This document shows, piece by piece, positions 21,716 through 31,280 of a stretch of 64,000 bases of DNA. Origin of the DNA: Phytophthora quininea (lineage: Eukaryota; Oomycota; Peronosporomycetes; Peronosporales; Peronosporaceae); assembly GCA_011947345.1 (NCBI GenBank), contig JAAVTG010000591.1:1-64000 (forward strand), given 5' to 3'. Position 1 is the first letter of the stretch; each line of letters opens with the position of its first letter. Under the pieces are notes generated by a model. The model saw only the letters and a program-made list of their open reading frames with translations, was not told the DNA's origin and did no database searches. The position numbers and the translations under genes are program-made.

Positions 21716-22577
21716 TTGTTGGATCTTCACCACGAAAGAGCTATATGTCGGCTAAATACTGCGTTCACCGAGAACGGCATCCAGCAGCCCCAGCCGTATC
21801 CGTTCTCTCAATTAAAGGAGTGTGCCGTCCGATGGCAACATAAAAATTCTCTTGGTTATGACGCCGGGGTCAACGCAGATCACGCCATTCTCCTCCGGTG
21901 AATACGTTGTTTCTTCGACCCCGTCAACAAGAAGAAGCCATTAACGGTACCAATGTTGCTGGCAGTCTGAGCTCATCTCGATCTTAGCGGCCATCGACAC
22001 CAACTTCTACGGGGTGGGCTTCTTCTGGCGTATTTCGTTCTACTGCGCCAATCTGAGTATGTCTCCACCGGCAAGAAAAGACACAATTACATCCTGCTCT
22101 ATAGGGATATCGGCTTTCTCGATATGGATGCCAGTAGCACATTACCAAAGAAGGCAAAAATGGTAAGCGTCATGTTAACCAGGGCGAGGAACAACCGGTT
22201 TGGTAGAGAAGAGCAACGATTCTGACACTGCTCAGGCCATGATGTGATCTGTCCGGTTATGGCGGCGCGGTGAATTCGGAAAGCGGTGAAGGCACCTGGA
22301 ACCGGGCCCCGCGAACCCGCATTCTCGATCGGTAATGGAAATACATCACCTCGAAAATCATATCGCCTCTAATCAAGAACGCGGCACGCCAATTGGGCTT
22401 AGACTCAACGAGATACTCGATGTACTCTGTCCGGATCGGGGTGCGACGAAGCTGCTAAATACCGGCGTCGACCATCTGGTCATCAAGGTTCTCGGACGAT
22501 GGTTGTTAAATGCCTTTGAAGAATACCTAGTTCTAACATCGGAGGGCTCCAGAGACATCGCGACCCTGATGTGCTGA
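21716..22577 (+). pseudogene. Decayed tyrosine recombinase (Crypton/DIRS-like)
   Basis: Pieces of one tyrosine recombinase lie in order in different frames. First comes a SAM-like core-binding segment (YPFSQLKECAVRWQHKNSLG, YDAGVNADHAILLR). Next, near 22035-22075, is LLRQSEYV, matching the 'LLRxSEY' motif that carries the first catalytic Arg. Last is the C-terminal segment RGATKLLNTGVDHLVIKVLG, RW and then FEEYL, matching 'GAT...aGvd...I...GRW...Y' with the Tyr nucleophile. The usual His-x-x-Arg is altered (CPDR). Oomycetes carry Crypton and DIRS/Ngaro elements with such recombinases; which of these cannot be decided because no reverse transcriptase was found. It is certainly dead. Confidence 0.5.
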
Positions 22578-22840
22578 ATCGAGTTAGCAACACTCAAACA
22601 TCTAAACATGGTTCGAGCAATTTTGCACAGCCGTGGCTATCTTCTGCCAATGACTCGAGCTTCGGCACAGTTAGCCGCACGTCCATCCAAAGGTTCGAAG
22701 TTCCTCGGCCGAGGATCAGTATTTCTAGCACGAAGGGGTTCGAGCACATGCACAGCCCCTAGTCGTGTTTTCAAAGCCAGTGTGTCGGGGTGCACCACAG
22801 GCTTGATTCAGTCACAGCCGAAGTGGCTAGTTGATACCAC

Positions 22841-23378
22841 TGTCGCGAGCCTCCGGGGCGGGACGGTCAGCGCTGCTTGTAGGCGTAGGACGGTTCGTGA
22901 GGATGGTCGTCTAGAAAGTAAGTTAGCAAGAAAGCTTAAAGATGCAAAGAACTTTTAGCTTGCTGCAGTCTCGGTAAATTCACGACTGGGGCTAACTAAC
23001 CTGCGTATCTCCTTCGCTGGACCTTCATTCTCTCTGCTCTACAGCTCTTCGTCCGTAGAACACTCCACTTGGCTTCGCTTCACCCCTTCGCATCACACAC
23101 ACCTTGCTTTGCTGATCTTGGGCCACGCCGCCTTCATGCCTTCCGTCCTCGCCGCCATATCGCTGGAGTCGTCACCGCTTCCATCCTTCAGTCACGCTCT
23201 TCCGTACAGAACACGCGACTCTTCAGTGCTAGCTGACTCTTGACAAGCCAGCTAGACGAACGACGCCTGCCCCAGCTCATCCTCCCACAGCTGCTCTTCA
23301 AGAAGTTGTTCGCTGGTAGACGACCTACTCACGGTCGGACCGTGGCCGAGACGGTGTCCTCCGTCCTTACTCGTGACA
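22841..23378 (-). repeat. 3' LTR of the Gypsy element
   Basis: 538 bp, nearly identical to 35077-35614. Differences seen are at four single positions within the first 200 bp (for example GGATGGTC versus GGATGCTC, AGTTAGC versus AGTTAAC). Confidence 0.95.
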
Positions 23379-23593
23379 TGCTCCTCGACTGAAGCTCGAC
23401 GTCCTCGTCGAGCTGTGGCCGCTCGCAACGCTGCTTCGCGATCAGCACGTTCGGATTCTGCTCTAGCTGCTTCCAGCTCCGCCATCCTCGCCTTCCTCTG
23501 CACCAGGCGTTCACTCCTCGTCAGCACTCGAGGTTTCGGACCCACGCAGCCGTCCTGCTTCCAAAATGCTTCGCTTAACCGTCTTGCTTGCTC
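23252..23593 (-). CDS. Arg/Glu-rich coiled-coil extension after an in-frame TAG
   Basis: Directly downstream and in frame with the membrane-protein ORF, after TAG 23596-23594, the reading continues as EQARRLSEAFWKQ, then RSERLVQRKARMAELEAARA and further heptad-like Arg/Glu/Ala sequence into the LTR (stop at 23252). It would be a C-terminal coiled coil of the membrane protein if the stop is read through or is a recent mutation; an ATG-like internal start is not evident. Confidence 0.4.
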   Translation of the reverse strand, partial: EQARRLSEAFWKQDGCVGPKPRVLTRSERLVQRKARMAELEAARAESERADREAALRAATARRGRRASVEEHVTSKDGGHRLGHGPTVSRSSTSEQLLEEQLWEDELGQASFV

Positions 23594-24442
23594 CTATTCT
23601 TCCAGGTCCTGCAGCCACCACTCATACCGGTCAGTCGTCATCTTCCACGGTGACCGACCCAGCGAGGTAGCAACGAACCAGCGGTGGGCGTGACTCACCA
23701 CGGCGATCGCCACCACTCCACCACTGATCTTCAGCACCAGGACGTTCGCCGCCAAACCGTCCTTGTCACTGACGTCACCTTCCGCAAGTAGATAGTTTGT
23801 TGATATCAGCAAGAAACTGATGCCAATCGGGCCGAAGCAAACCCATTCCCAAATCTCGTAGGTGAACACTAACAGGTAGAATATCGCGTAGGCAAGCAAG
23901 GATATCACTGCCCACACTCCACGGAAAACGCAACACGCACGGTTGAAAGACCTTCCGCACTCTTGTTTTGAACCGATCCAATACTTCAAAGTCGAGCGAC
24001 ACCCCAACTCAAAGACGTCGGGCAAGAACACGACGTATAGCGCGTGAAACGCCTCCAACCACTTGAAGAGTAGGCGTCCCAGGCCAGATTCGTGCTCGCC
24101 ACGAGCACGTAGGATCACAATAGGCGTGCAGAACAGCGCTTCGTACGTCTTCCAACGACGTTCGGCAGGTGGCTTGCTCAGCACCTTCTCGCTGCTCACG
24201 TAGCGGCGGTAGCGACGGAAACAAGTCTTTCCCAGCTCTGCCCACTTGCTCACAAATTCGAATACGACGCTGTTCAACCGTCCCACGACACTAGCAATCG
24301 GCTGGACGATGATCCAGAAGATGGCACCGCCAACAGAACAGAGGATCCACGGCCAGTAGTTCGCCAAGACGGACCAACACGCGTCCCCAGCAACACTCGC
24401 CCACCGCAAGCACCATTTCGCCAAGTCCAAAGCGTCGTCCAT
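23594..24442 (-). CDS. Multi-pass membrane protein in env-like position, 282 aa
   Basis: An intact ORF from ATG 24442 (MDDALDLAKWCLRW) lies in the sense orientation between integrase and the 3' LTR. It has about four or five hydrophobic helices: WPWILCSVGGAIFWIIVQPI, a weaker one around ALYVVFLPDVF, GVWAVISLLAYAIFYLLVFT, GPIGISFLLISTNYLL and ANVLVLKISGGVVAIAVV. Between the first two is a basic loop (CFRRYRRYVSSEK). Position matches the third ORF of env-bearing LTR elements, but the many short loops and absence of a signal peptide plus ectodomain make an ordinary fusion glycoprotein unlikely; no family is recognised. It diverges from the antisense ORF, with 243 bp between starts that could hold a two-way promoter. 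Confidence 0.7.
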   Translation of the reverse strand: MDDALDLAKWCLRWASVAGDACWSVLANYWPWILCSVGGAIFWIIVQPIASVVGRLNSVVFEFVSKWAELGKTCFRRYRRYVSSEKVLSKPPAERRWKTYEALFCTPIVILRARGEHESGLGRLLFKWLEAFHALYVVFLPDVFELGCRSTLKYWIGSKQECGRSFNRACCVFRGVWAVISLLAYAIFYLLVFTYEIWEWVCFGPIGISFLLISTNYLLAEGDVSDKDGLAANVLVLKISGGVVAIAVVSHAHRWFVATSLGRSPWKMTTDRYEWWLQDLEE

Positions 24443-24685
24443 GTTGCAGATCTCGAAATGAGAGCCGCTCCTCGCCTCGGTGGACTTCTTGGTTTAACGC
24501 AATAGAACCGTCCCCATCCGTCCCCATCAACCGTCCAAGATGAAGGCTCGTTAATATCCAGCATTTTCCTTCCTAGTTGACCTTCTACTCGTCATACTTC
24601 AACCGTCACCAACCTCGTCCCGTCAATCAACAGCTATTAGTCATCTGCGTCCTGGTCACTTCCTATCTCTCGATCCTAGTGGCAG

Positions 24686-26302
24686 TTGGCGCACCCCCAT
24701 TCCAGCTTTCAAGCCAACAAAGAACCGCACCAAACCGACATGGTCAAGGCCAGCGAAGTCACCGGAGAAGCGTCCAAGCGCCTCCGGGCCCGCCTCGCCA
24801 AGAAAGGCAAGAACGCTGAGCCTGAGCTGCACGCCCAAGTCGAGTTCTACTCCAAATTCAGAGAGGGGCTCTACGGCAACGACGCCTCTGTGAACTTCGA
24901 CGCGGTGGACGATTTGGCGTTGGCCATCTTAGCTGACAACGGGACGGCCCCGGCCGTACTCAGCAAGACGGTCACTCTACTTCCTCCACCCGCCGCCATG
25001 CAGACGACCAAGCCAGCCGCGCTCGATTTCGTCGTTCCATCCAAGTCGGGCAAGCGGTCAGCGCCTAAGGCCGTAGCCGCGAAAGCTCCTCCCGCCAAGA
25101 AACCTCGAGTTGCTGCCAACGCTATCACTACCGGGGAAGACGGAGACAGTGAGGACGAAGAAGCGTACACGCTCGTGCTTCCCGACGCTTGCCCGGCCAC
25201 CGTTCGGAATGATATCGAGAAGATCCTCAACGACGCGGCTACTGAAGGGAAGGCTCCGTTCCGTCTTGCCTACCCTTGGGTTGGCCAGCGCGCTTGGTAC
25301 GACCCCGACCAATACTCCGATCTGCACCTCGCCCACTGGCGTTCATTCATGCGTTTCCGTGCCATCTACTTCACATGCGCTCTGTATGCTCCAACGGATA
25401 ATCCAGGTGCTCGCCGCAAGCGCAAGGTCACTGCCATTCAAGCTCGGCTCGAACTGATCAGCAAAAACATCATGACGTTCGGGTACTATGGATTTCTTGA
25501 ACGCTTCGAGAACACGTCCCACGACATGCTGATGTGGCTTGGAGGCAAGCCCGCCACGCACGCAGCTTCTGCAAAGATTAAGGCCGGCTCCACTGCTCGG
25601 ATGCAGACGGATTTGGCCGTCCTGTATCGCACCGACCGTCCCCGATACAACCGTGCCATTGAGCGCGCACTGGACCCGTTCACCGTAGACGAAGATGGAT
25701 ACGACTCGATCACCCAGCTCTTGGAGAAGACTGAGGCCATCGACCCCACTCGTAAGCCTCACCTCCGCCTCACGACTCCGGCCCTGGCACGTATTGCCAT
25801 CGACGTCACCAACGGGGAACCAGCACCTAATCCCAACTGGGTCGGCAACAAGTCCAAGGGCCTCTGGAAGAAACTCCTTGTCAACAAGGACCTCCTCGTC
25901 CACCGTGATCGCATCTCTGCCGAGCTCGTCGCTGGAACGTACTTGGTCCCCAAGGAGGAGAAGGCGTACGATCCCGACAAGGACCAGCGCGAGGACTACT
26001 CCGACTTCGAGGATGACGACGAGAGGTTCACTGCGCTTCCGCCAGGCAACGCCAAGGACATCGAGGACAAAGTTGGCCCAAAGGCTAGTGCCATCGTCAC
26101 TTCAACCGATTCCGCAGCCGAGAAACCTCCGTCAAAGGTGATCGCGGCCAGGGCACCAAGACTGACAGCAAGACGTCCAAGGGAGGATCCAACGACGCCT
26201 CCATTCCAACCAAACCACTCGAGAAAGACCCTATCGGCGCGAAGTCGCCAAAGAAGTCAAATAGCGTCGTCTTTCACTTCTCCATTGGCGTGCTCTCAAT
26301 AA
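24686..26302 (+). CDS. Antisense ORF in Gypsy element, 538 aa, unknown
   Basis: The longest uninterrupted plus-strand frame in the window, antisense to the retrotransposon and convergent with integrase (125 bp between ends). An alternative start at 24740 (MVKASEVTGEASKRLRARLA) may be the real one. It has a basic N-terminus, a Pro/Ala/Lys-rich stretch with KAPPAKKPRVAA (nuclear-signal-like), an acidic patch (GEDGDSEDEE), a globular alpha-rich middle (about residues 180-420, with YPWVGQRAWYDPDQYSDLHL), and an acidic tail (YSDFEDDDERF). Past about 26140 a Lys/Ser-rich reading in another frame (TKTDSKTSKGGSND) looks more natural, so the last 50 codons may follow a one-base shift. The function is unknown; the charge pattern suggests nucleic-acid or chromatin binding. 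Confidence 0.75.
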   Translation: MAHPHSSFQANKEPHQTDMVKASEVTGEASKRLRARLAKKGKNAEPELHAQVEFYSKFREGLYGNDASVNFDAVDDLALAILADNGTAPAVLSKTVTLLPPPAAMQTTKPAALDFVVPSKSGKRSAPKAVAAKAPPAKKPRVAANAITTGEDGDSEDEEAYTLVLPDACPATVRNDIEKILNDAATEGKAPFRLAYPWVGQRAWYDPDQYSDLHLAHWRSFMRFRAIYFTCALYAPTDNPGARRKRKVTAIQARLELISKNIMTFGYYGFLERFENTSHDMLMWLGGKPATHAASAKIKAGSTARMQTDLAVLYRTDRPRYNRAIERALDPFTVDEDGYDSITQLLEKTEAIDPTRKPHLRLTTPALARIAIDVTNGEPAPNPNWVGNKSKGLWKKLLVNKDLLVHRDRISAELVAGTYLVPKEEKAYDPDKDQREDYSDFEDDDERFTALPPGNAKDIEDKVGPKASAIVTSTDSAAEKPPSKVIAARAPRLTARRPREDPTTPPFQPNHSRKTLSARSRQRSQIASSFTSPLACSQ

Positions 26303-26426
26303 TAACGACAAAAAAACATAAAAATCATGCACTGCTTGTCAACCGTTCCACCGTGAGTTCCATAGTAAAGCATAGCCAAACAACCGTTCCTCGTGACTCA
26401 CGGACGGCTCTCATCCTCTTTCAAGA

Positions 26427-28088
26427 CTAAGCCATGAGCAGATCGTCATCGTCAACGTCGGCATTCCCTTCCTCTAACCGTCGACTCCGGCGCAATTCTG
26501 GCAGCCCTTTTCTCTTCCTCTCGGCTTGTTCGAAAGCCGTGACTAAATGCCCGTATTGGGGCCAAAGTGCAGCCCTTGACAACCAAAACGTCTCGTAATT
26601 GGCTGCCAACGCCAAGTAATCGATCCCACCATTCACTACTCGTTTCGAGACAACCTCCAAAAGCGGTGTATCAACGCTTGTGAACGCCTTGTCGTCCTGA
26701 CCGATAGTCAGCCGTTCCACAAAACTCGAAGAGGGAAGGTCGGACACCTCGAGAGGTCCGTCCCTGTTGCTATCGTCAACTCCGTCGGGAACTTCATCCA
26801 TGAGAGGACGAGTCCACCGCCCTCGAAACTTCTTCAGCCTATTCACGTTGATAGGGACGACTTTGTCCGGATGCGATGGAATCTCTACCCGGTACACGTT
26901 ATCTCCAGCTTTACCCAAGACACGGTACGGACCATGCCAAGGATACGCCAACTTCTTCGTTCTTGATTCCCCTCTCTTGTTCCTGAACATCTGGAAAACC
27001 CAAACAGGGTCGCCAACTTCGTATTGTACCTCAACCTGACCACTTAACCGTTCTTCATGACGATCTTGAGACTTCACAAGCTGCTGTTCTACGAGGTGTC
27101 GCGACTCCTTTAAAGACCGAAACAATTCGCGGCGATACTGGGCAACTTGGTTACTCTTCCAGCTAGTTCCCAAATTCAAAAACGCCACATCCAACGGCAA
27201 AACAGGATCTCGTCCGTACAGTGAGAAGAAGGGCATGTCACCTAACGCCTCGTGATAAGACGTTCGGTAGGCGAACAATACCCGTGCCAAATATACGTCC
27301 CAATCTCGTTGTGCGTGGCTCACGTGCATCTTCAGCATCCGAATCAACGTGCCATTAAAACGCTCAACCAGACCCTGCGTCTGCGGATGATAAGCCGTGC
27401 CAAACAGCTTCTTGATCCCCAGCACCTGATAAAAAGACTTCGCAATTTCGGCCATAAAGTTACGACCGTTATCACTTAGAAGTCGGTACGGAACACCGTG
27501 CCGAGCAACCAAACCATTCATCATGACTTCCACGAAAGTCAGTGCATCTATTCGTGCTACCGCGAAAGCTTCAGCCCATCGAGTAAAATAGTCGACGAAC
27601 ACCAAAATGTATTTGTTTCCCTTGTGCGTCTCGGGTAGCGGACCAATCGCGTCCACCACAACCAGCGAGAAAGGGCCCGTAAGGTCGTACACCGGCATTC
27701 GCTGCATCCGACCGTCCTTCCAGGGTCGAGCACCTTTTCCACTACCACACTTATTGCACTCACGAACGTACGCCGCAACGTCAGAACGCCAACCAGGCCA
27801 AAAGGCATGCCTTCGGACCTTATCCAAAGTTTTCGTTAATCCAGAGTGCGAGGCCAATACGTCTCCATGACAGTAATGTAGCACGGTCTCAATATAGCAA
27901 GTAGGAATCACGGGGACGGTCAAGGACCGAGCAGGTCCGACTCGAGCCGGTAAATTCACTTCCCGCATCAGAATCCCGCTCTTCACCTGGTAACGGTCCT
28001 TCATCTGCACCACCTTCGCACGTAGGAACGGATCCAAAGGGACCGCTCCGTCCGACAGAAACGCAGTCAGCGCCTTGATCCAAGGCAC
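26427..28088 (-). CDS. Gypsy integrase region of Pol
   Basis: A 553-codon open segment that inserts the element's cDNA into the genome. It begins in the linker and shows the His2-Cys2 zinc domain (HYCHGDVLASHSGL ... CNKCG), then the catalytic core with Asp in VVVDAIGPL, Asp in LLSDNGRNF and Glu in GLVERFNGT exactly 35 residues later (DD35E). A C-terminal GPY/F module follows (YPWHGPYRVLGKAGDNVYRV) and an unusually long tail of about 130 residues ending in acidic DVDDDD; no chromodomain was recognised. The frame joins the RNase H segment if one base is restored near the TTTCTTTT run at 28257-28264, so this is the end of a single Pol rather than a separate gene. Confidence 0.92.
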   Translation of the reverse strand: MPWIKALTAFLSDGAVPLDPFLRAKVVQMKDRYQVKSGILMREVNLPARVGPARSLTVPVIPTCYIETVLHYCHGDVLASHSGLTKTLDKVRRHAFWPGWRSDVAAYVRECNKCGSGKGARPWKDGRMQRMPVYDLTGPFSLVVVDAIGPLPETHKGNKYILVFVDYFTRWAEAFAVARIDALTFVEVMMNGLVARHGVPYRLLSDNGRNFMAEIAKSFYQVLGIKKLFGTAYHPQTQGLVERFNGTLIRMLKMHVSHAQRDWDVYLARVLFAYRTSYHEALGDMPFFSLYGRDPVLPLDVAFLNLGTSWKSNQVAQYRRELFRSLKESRHLVEQQLVKSQDRHEERLSGQVEVQYEVGDPVWVFQMFRNKRGESRTKKLAYPWHGPYRVLGKAGDNVYRVEIPSHPDKVVPINVNRLKKFRGRWTRPLMDEVPDGVDDSNRDGPLEVSDLPSSSFVERLTIGQDDKAFTSVDTPLLEVVSKRVVNGGIDYLALAANYETFWLSRAALWPQYGHLVTAFEQAERKRKGLPELRRSRRLEEGNADVDDDDLLMA

Positions 28089-28225
28089 ACTCTGCTGTTC
28101 TCGAGCGAATTGTTCCGCGTCGAGTCTAAACTGGTTAATGGACGATCTCTGACCTTCAGCAGTTGGTCGACCAGCAACATCTTCATCCAGTAGTTCGGGA
28201 GCAGGGTCACTTACGCGACCATCCG

Positions 28226-30125
28226 TTACTTCACCTTCGAGATCATCTCTCGCAATTTCTTTTCATTCGCCATTTCTTCACGGTCGCCCCTCTCAGCTAT
28301 TTCACCCCCGTAATCGACTTCATCGTCTCCAGCAAAACGACCATCACTATCGCCTAAGTCTTCGCGGTCGGCTATCACCGTCGGATCCTCGACCGAAGAC
28401 GAAAGTCTTGGCTCGTCCGTGCTGTCCGGATTCAGTAAGTCGCTCAAGGTCAGGTCCACACCTTCGCACTGCTCCCCGACTGAAGACGGAAGTCCGTCAG
28501 CGATCGAGTCTTCCGGATTCAGTAAATCTCGCATCGACAGCGCCGCCACAACCTCCTTTGGTAGCCGCGACAGCCCGTCAACGTGTCCCATCGACGTTCC
28601 AGGTTTATGATGAACCTTGAACTGGAGATTCGACAGCTCCATGGCCCACCGTGCCAGCTTGGCATTCGTAGTCCGGTTCCCCGGGCTGAATACCCACGTC
28701 AGAGCCTGATGGTCCGTGTAGAGATCAAACTCCCTCTTATCCAGGTAACACCTAAACTTCCTTGTTGCCCAAACAACTCCCCAACACTCGATCTCGGAAA
28801 TCCCGTCCTGCTTGTTGATCCAGTTCTTTTGGGATCCCGTCAAAAGTTTGCTTGCATATGCCACGACACAGTCGCGTCCGTTCTTCTCTTGCATCAAACA
28901 GGCACCAACGGCGTACCGTGACGAATCCACGAACAACTTGAACCTCTTCCGTCCGTCAGGGTAGACTAGAATCGGTGGCTTCAGGAGTGCACGCTTCAGC
29001 TGCCTAAACGCGTTCTCGCAGTCTTCATTCCACTCGAAAGGAGCGTCTTTTACTTTCAATCGCTCCAGAGGCGCTGAAATCGCAGCATATCCAGGAATGT
29101 ACCTCCTGAAGTAGCTAGTTAGTCCTAAAAACGAACGAATCTCACGAACATCTTCTGGTCGTCGAACATTCATCACCGCTTTCACCTTTTCGGGGTTTGG
29201 TAGGATCCCCGTGGGCGTGACGATATGCCCAAGGAACGCTACTTGGCTCCGTCCCCAATGACACTTCCGCATCTTCAGCTTGAAACCTGCTTGTTGGAAT
29301 CGCGTCAGCACTTGCCGGACACGAACCAGATGCGTAGGAAAATCGGCTGAAGATCACGCAGTCATCTAGATAGACCAAGCAGATCCTCCACTTGAGATCC
29401 ACTAATACTGTCTCCATTAGTCGTTCAAACGCAGGTACAGCGTTGCAAAGTCCAAAAGGCATTATTCGCCATTCGTAGAGGCCGTATTTGCACGTAAAAG
29501 CCGTCCTAGTAACGCTATCAGGGTGCATCGGGACGTTCCAATAGCCTGATGCGATATCTATCGTCGAGAACAATTGAGCATCCCCTAATACATTCAGAAT
29601 GTCATCGATCAACGGCATGGGATAGCAGTCTTTCACCGTCACTGCATTCAGCTTGCGGTAATCGATGCAGAACCTAATTCCTCCATCAGGTTTCCGAATC
29701 ATAAGCACAGGACTGGCCCAAGGGCTATTCGAGGGACGGATTAAGTTGAGTTCCAGGTACTGTTGGATCTCAGCTTCCATCACCTCGCCCTCCGCCAGCG
29801 AGACCCGGTACGGTTGCTGTTTGATCGGCTGGCTGTCCCCAGTATCGATTTCAAACTGCAGCAGGTCCGTCCGTCCAGGTTTCTTCGAAGAGTCCACAAA
29901 CATGCTCACAAAGTCATTTAATTCGGACTGGAACAACTCCTTCTGCTCCATCGACAACTCCGACTCGGAAAAGTCGGCTTTTATAGCCTCCGACTTGTCT
30001 GGCGGCACGTCTGGCTTCGAAGATTTTTCCTTCTCACCGACACCCTCTTCTCGTTCTTCTTTCGTCGACATTACTTGTTCTTCTTCACGTTCACCCTCTT
30101 CAGCTGGGACGGTCCCTTCCCCCAT
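28226..30125 (-). CDS. Gypsy reverse transcriptase and RNase H region of Pol
   Basis: Two overlapping frames make up one enzyme. The upstream frame (30125-29142) holds RT palm and fingers: SNSPWASPVLMIRKPDGGIR, FCIDYRKLN, FSTIDIASGYW, FGLCNAVPAFE and the catalytic YLDD. It breaks just after YLDDCVIFSR by a one-base loss near 29341-29346. The downstream frame (to 28226) resumes with FQQAGFKLKMRKCHW, FLGHIVTPTGI and the thumb (IRSFLGLTSYFRRYIPGYAA). It is followed by RNase H with acidic residues in LFVDSSRYA, SEIECW, LYTDHQAL and GHVDGLSR. FGLCNAVPAF differs from the common FGLxNAPxxF only at the Pro. The linker to integrase is acidic. Confidence 0.93.
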
Positions 30126-31280
30126 TTCGTTGATACTTCAAACGCTGAGTCCGGAATCACGGAGGCACAGGCAACTACCGTCCCTCGACGGATCCACAAT
30201 TCGTCCGTCGACGCATTACAGATCTCCACAATCACTTTACCGTCCACAGAGCGTAGGCGGTAAGCCTAAGGATCCTTCCACGAGGACGGTCGCATCTTTG
30301 ATCACTTCTCCTATCACACTCGTCGTAACTATCGCTTGACCACACGGCGGTAGTCGTACAGACGTTGCCATCGCCGTAATATATGAGTCCTGTACGACAG
30401 TAAAACCCAAGGGGAACACATCGCCCGTACTTTTAACGTCATCTTCCGCTCAGAAACATCGATTACTGCACCAAAAGCCAAGCGCGTCGACACCGAGAAT
30501 CGCGTCGACATGTAGTTGATCAGCAACCAGGACACTCATGGCAACGTCCATTCTTCCCAGACGCAACGACAGTCTTATCCAGCCGCGTATTTTCAGTTTG
30601 TGTCCTGATGAACTTTTCACCAAACCTTCATATGGTTCCAAAGGCTCCCGGGCTCGTCCAAGCCGCTTCAACACTCGCCGATCCACTAGACTCAGTGTGG
30701 CTCCAGTGTCTGCTAGCATCCGTGAAGGTAGACAATCAATGAACCCACTCGAAAGAGCTTCAAAATTGCCCACCGAGCACACAACTCTTCATCCGTCTTT
30801 GACAATCTGAGGCGTGTTGTACGCTCCATCATCATTGCTCACCCCAAAACCATTAGGTAAAGTGACGGTAACAACCTCCACCAACCCGGTCTTTGGTAAC
30901 GGAGTGAGGTCAGGCCGTTCATTTTTAACCACTTCAACGTAGTGAGACAGATCTTCTTCCTCCTCAGGATAAAACTCCATGTCTTGTGCCACCACAGCAT
31001 ACAGTCGATACAGAGACGTCACATCAAAACATCCTCTTTGTGCTGCAAGGCGGCGATGACGACGTTTAACGCTCGGCGTCTTCAACCGTCCTGTGCGATT
31101 ACACAATGTCCTCCAAATATCTGCAGCACAGCTCTTGTGGAACGAGCCGGCCAAGCCCTCCAACAACTCCCAAAGGTCTTCAGACAGGCCGATTTCTTTT
31201 ACCACTTGATGAACGTGGTGACTGAGACGCTCCCTATCAATCTCTGGCACTTTGTCTTGTAAAGGAGGCACTTTCGCCAC
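30126..31280 (-). CDS. Gypsy aspartic protease region
   Basis: In an interrupted frame set, the segment at 30450-30782 carries the retropepsin motif MLADTGATLSLVDRRVL and the second conserved stretch VDAILGVDAL. Upstream in the same frame, beyond a TGA (30791-30789), is a 160-residue linker with Glu/His-rich helices (30789-31280). Downstream, one-base shifts near 30465 and 30430 lead on to SVRLPPCGQAIVTTSVIGEV and then VEICNASTDELWIRRGTVVA, typical of the beta-rich end of Gypsy proteases before RT. The protein would cut the Gag-Pol precursor. Confidence 0.75.

Noticed and set aside
24443..24564. Upstream extension of the membrane-protein ORF
   Set aside because: An in-frame TAA lies about 50 bp upstream of ATG 24442, and the open frames there belong to other frames.
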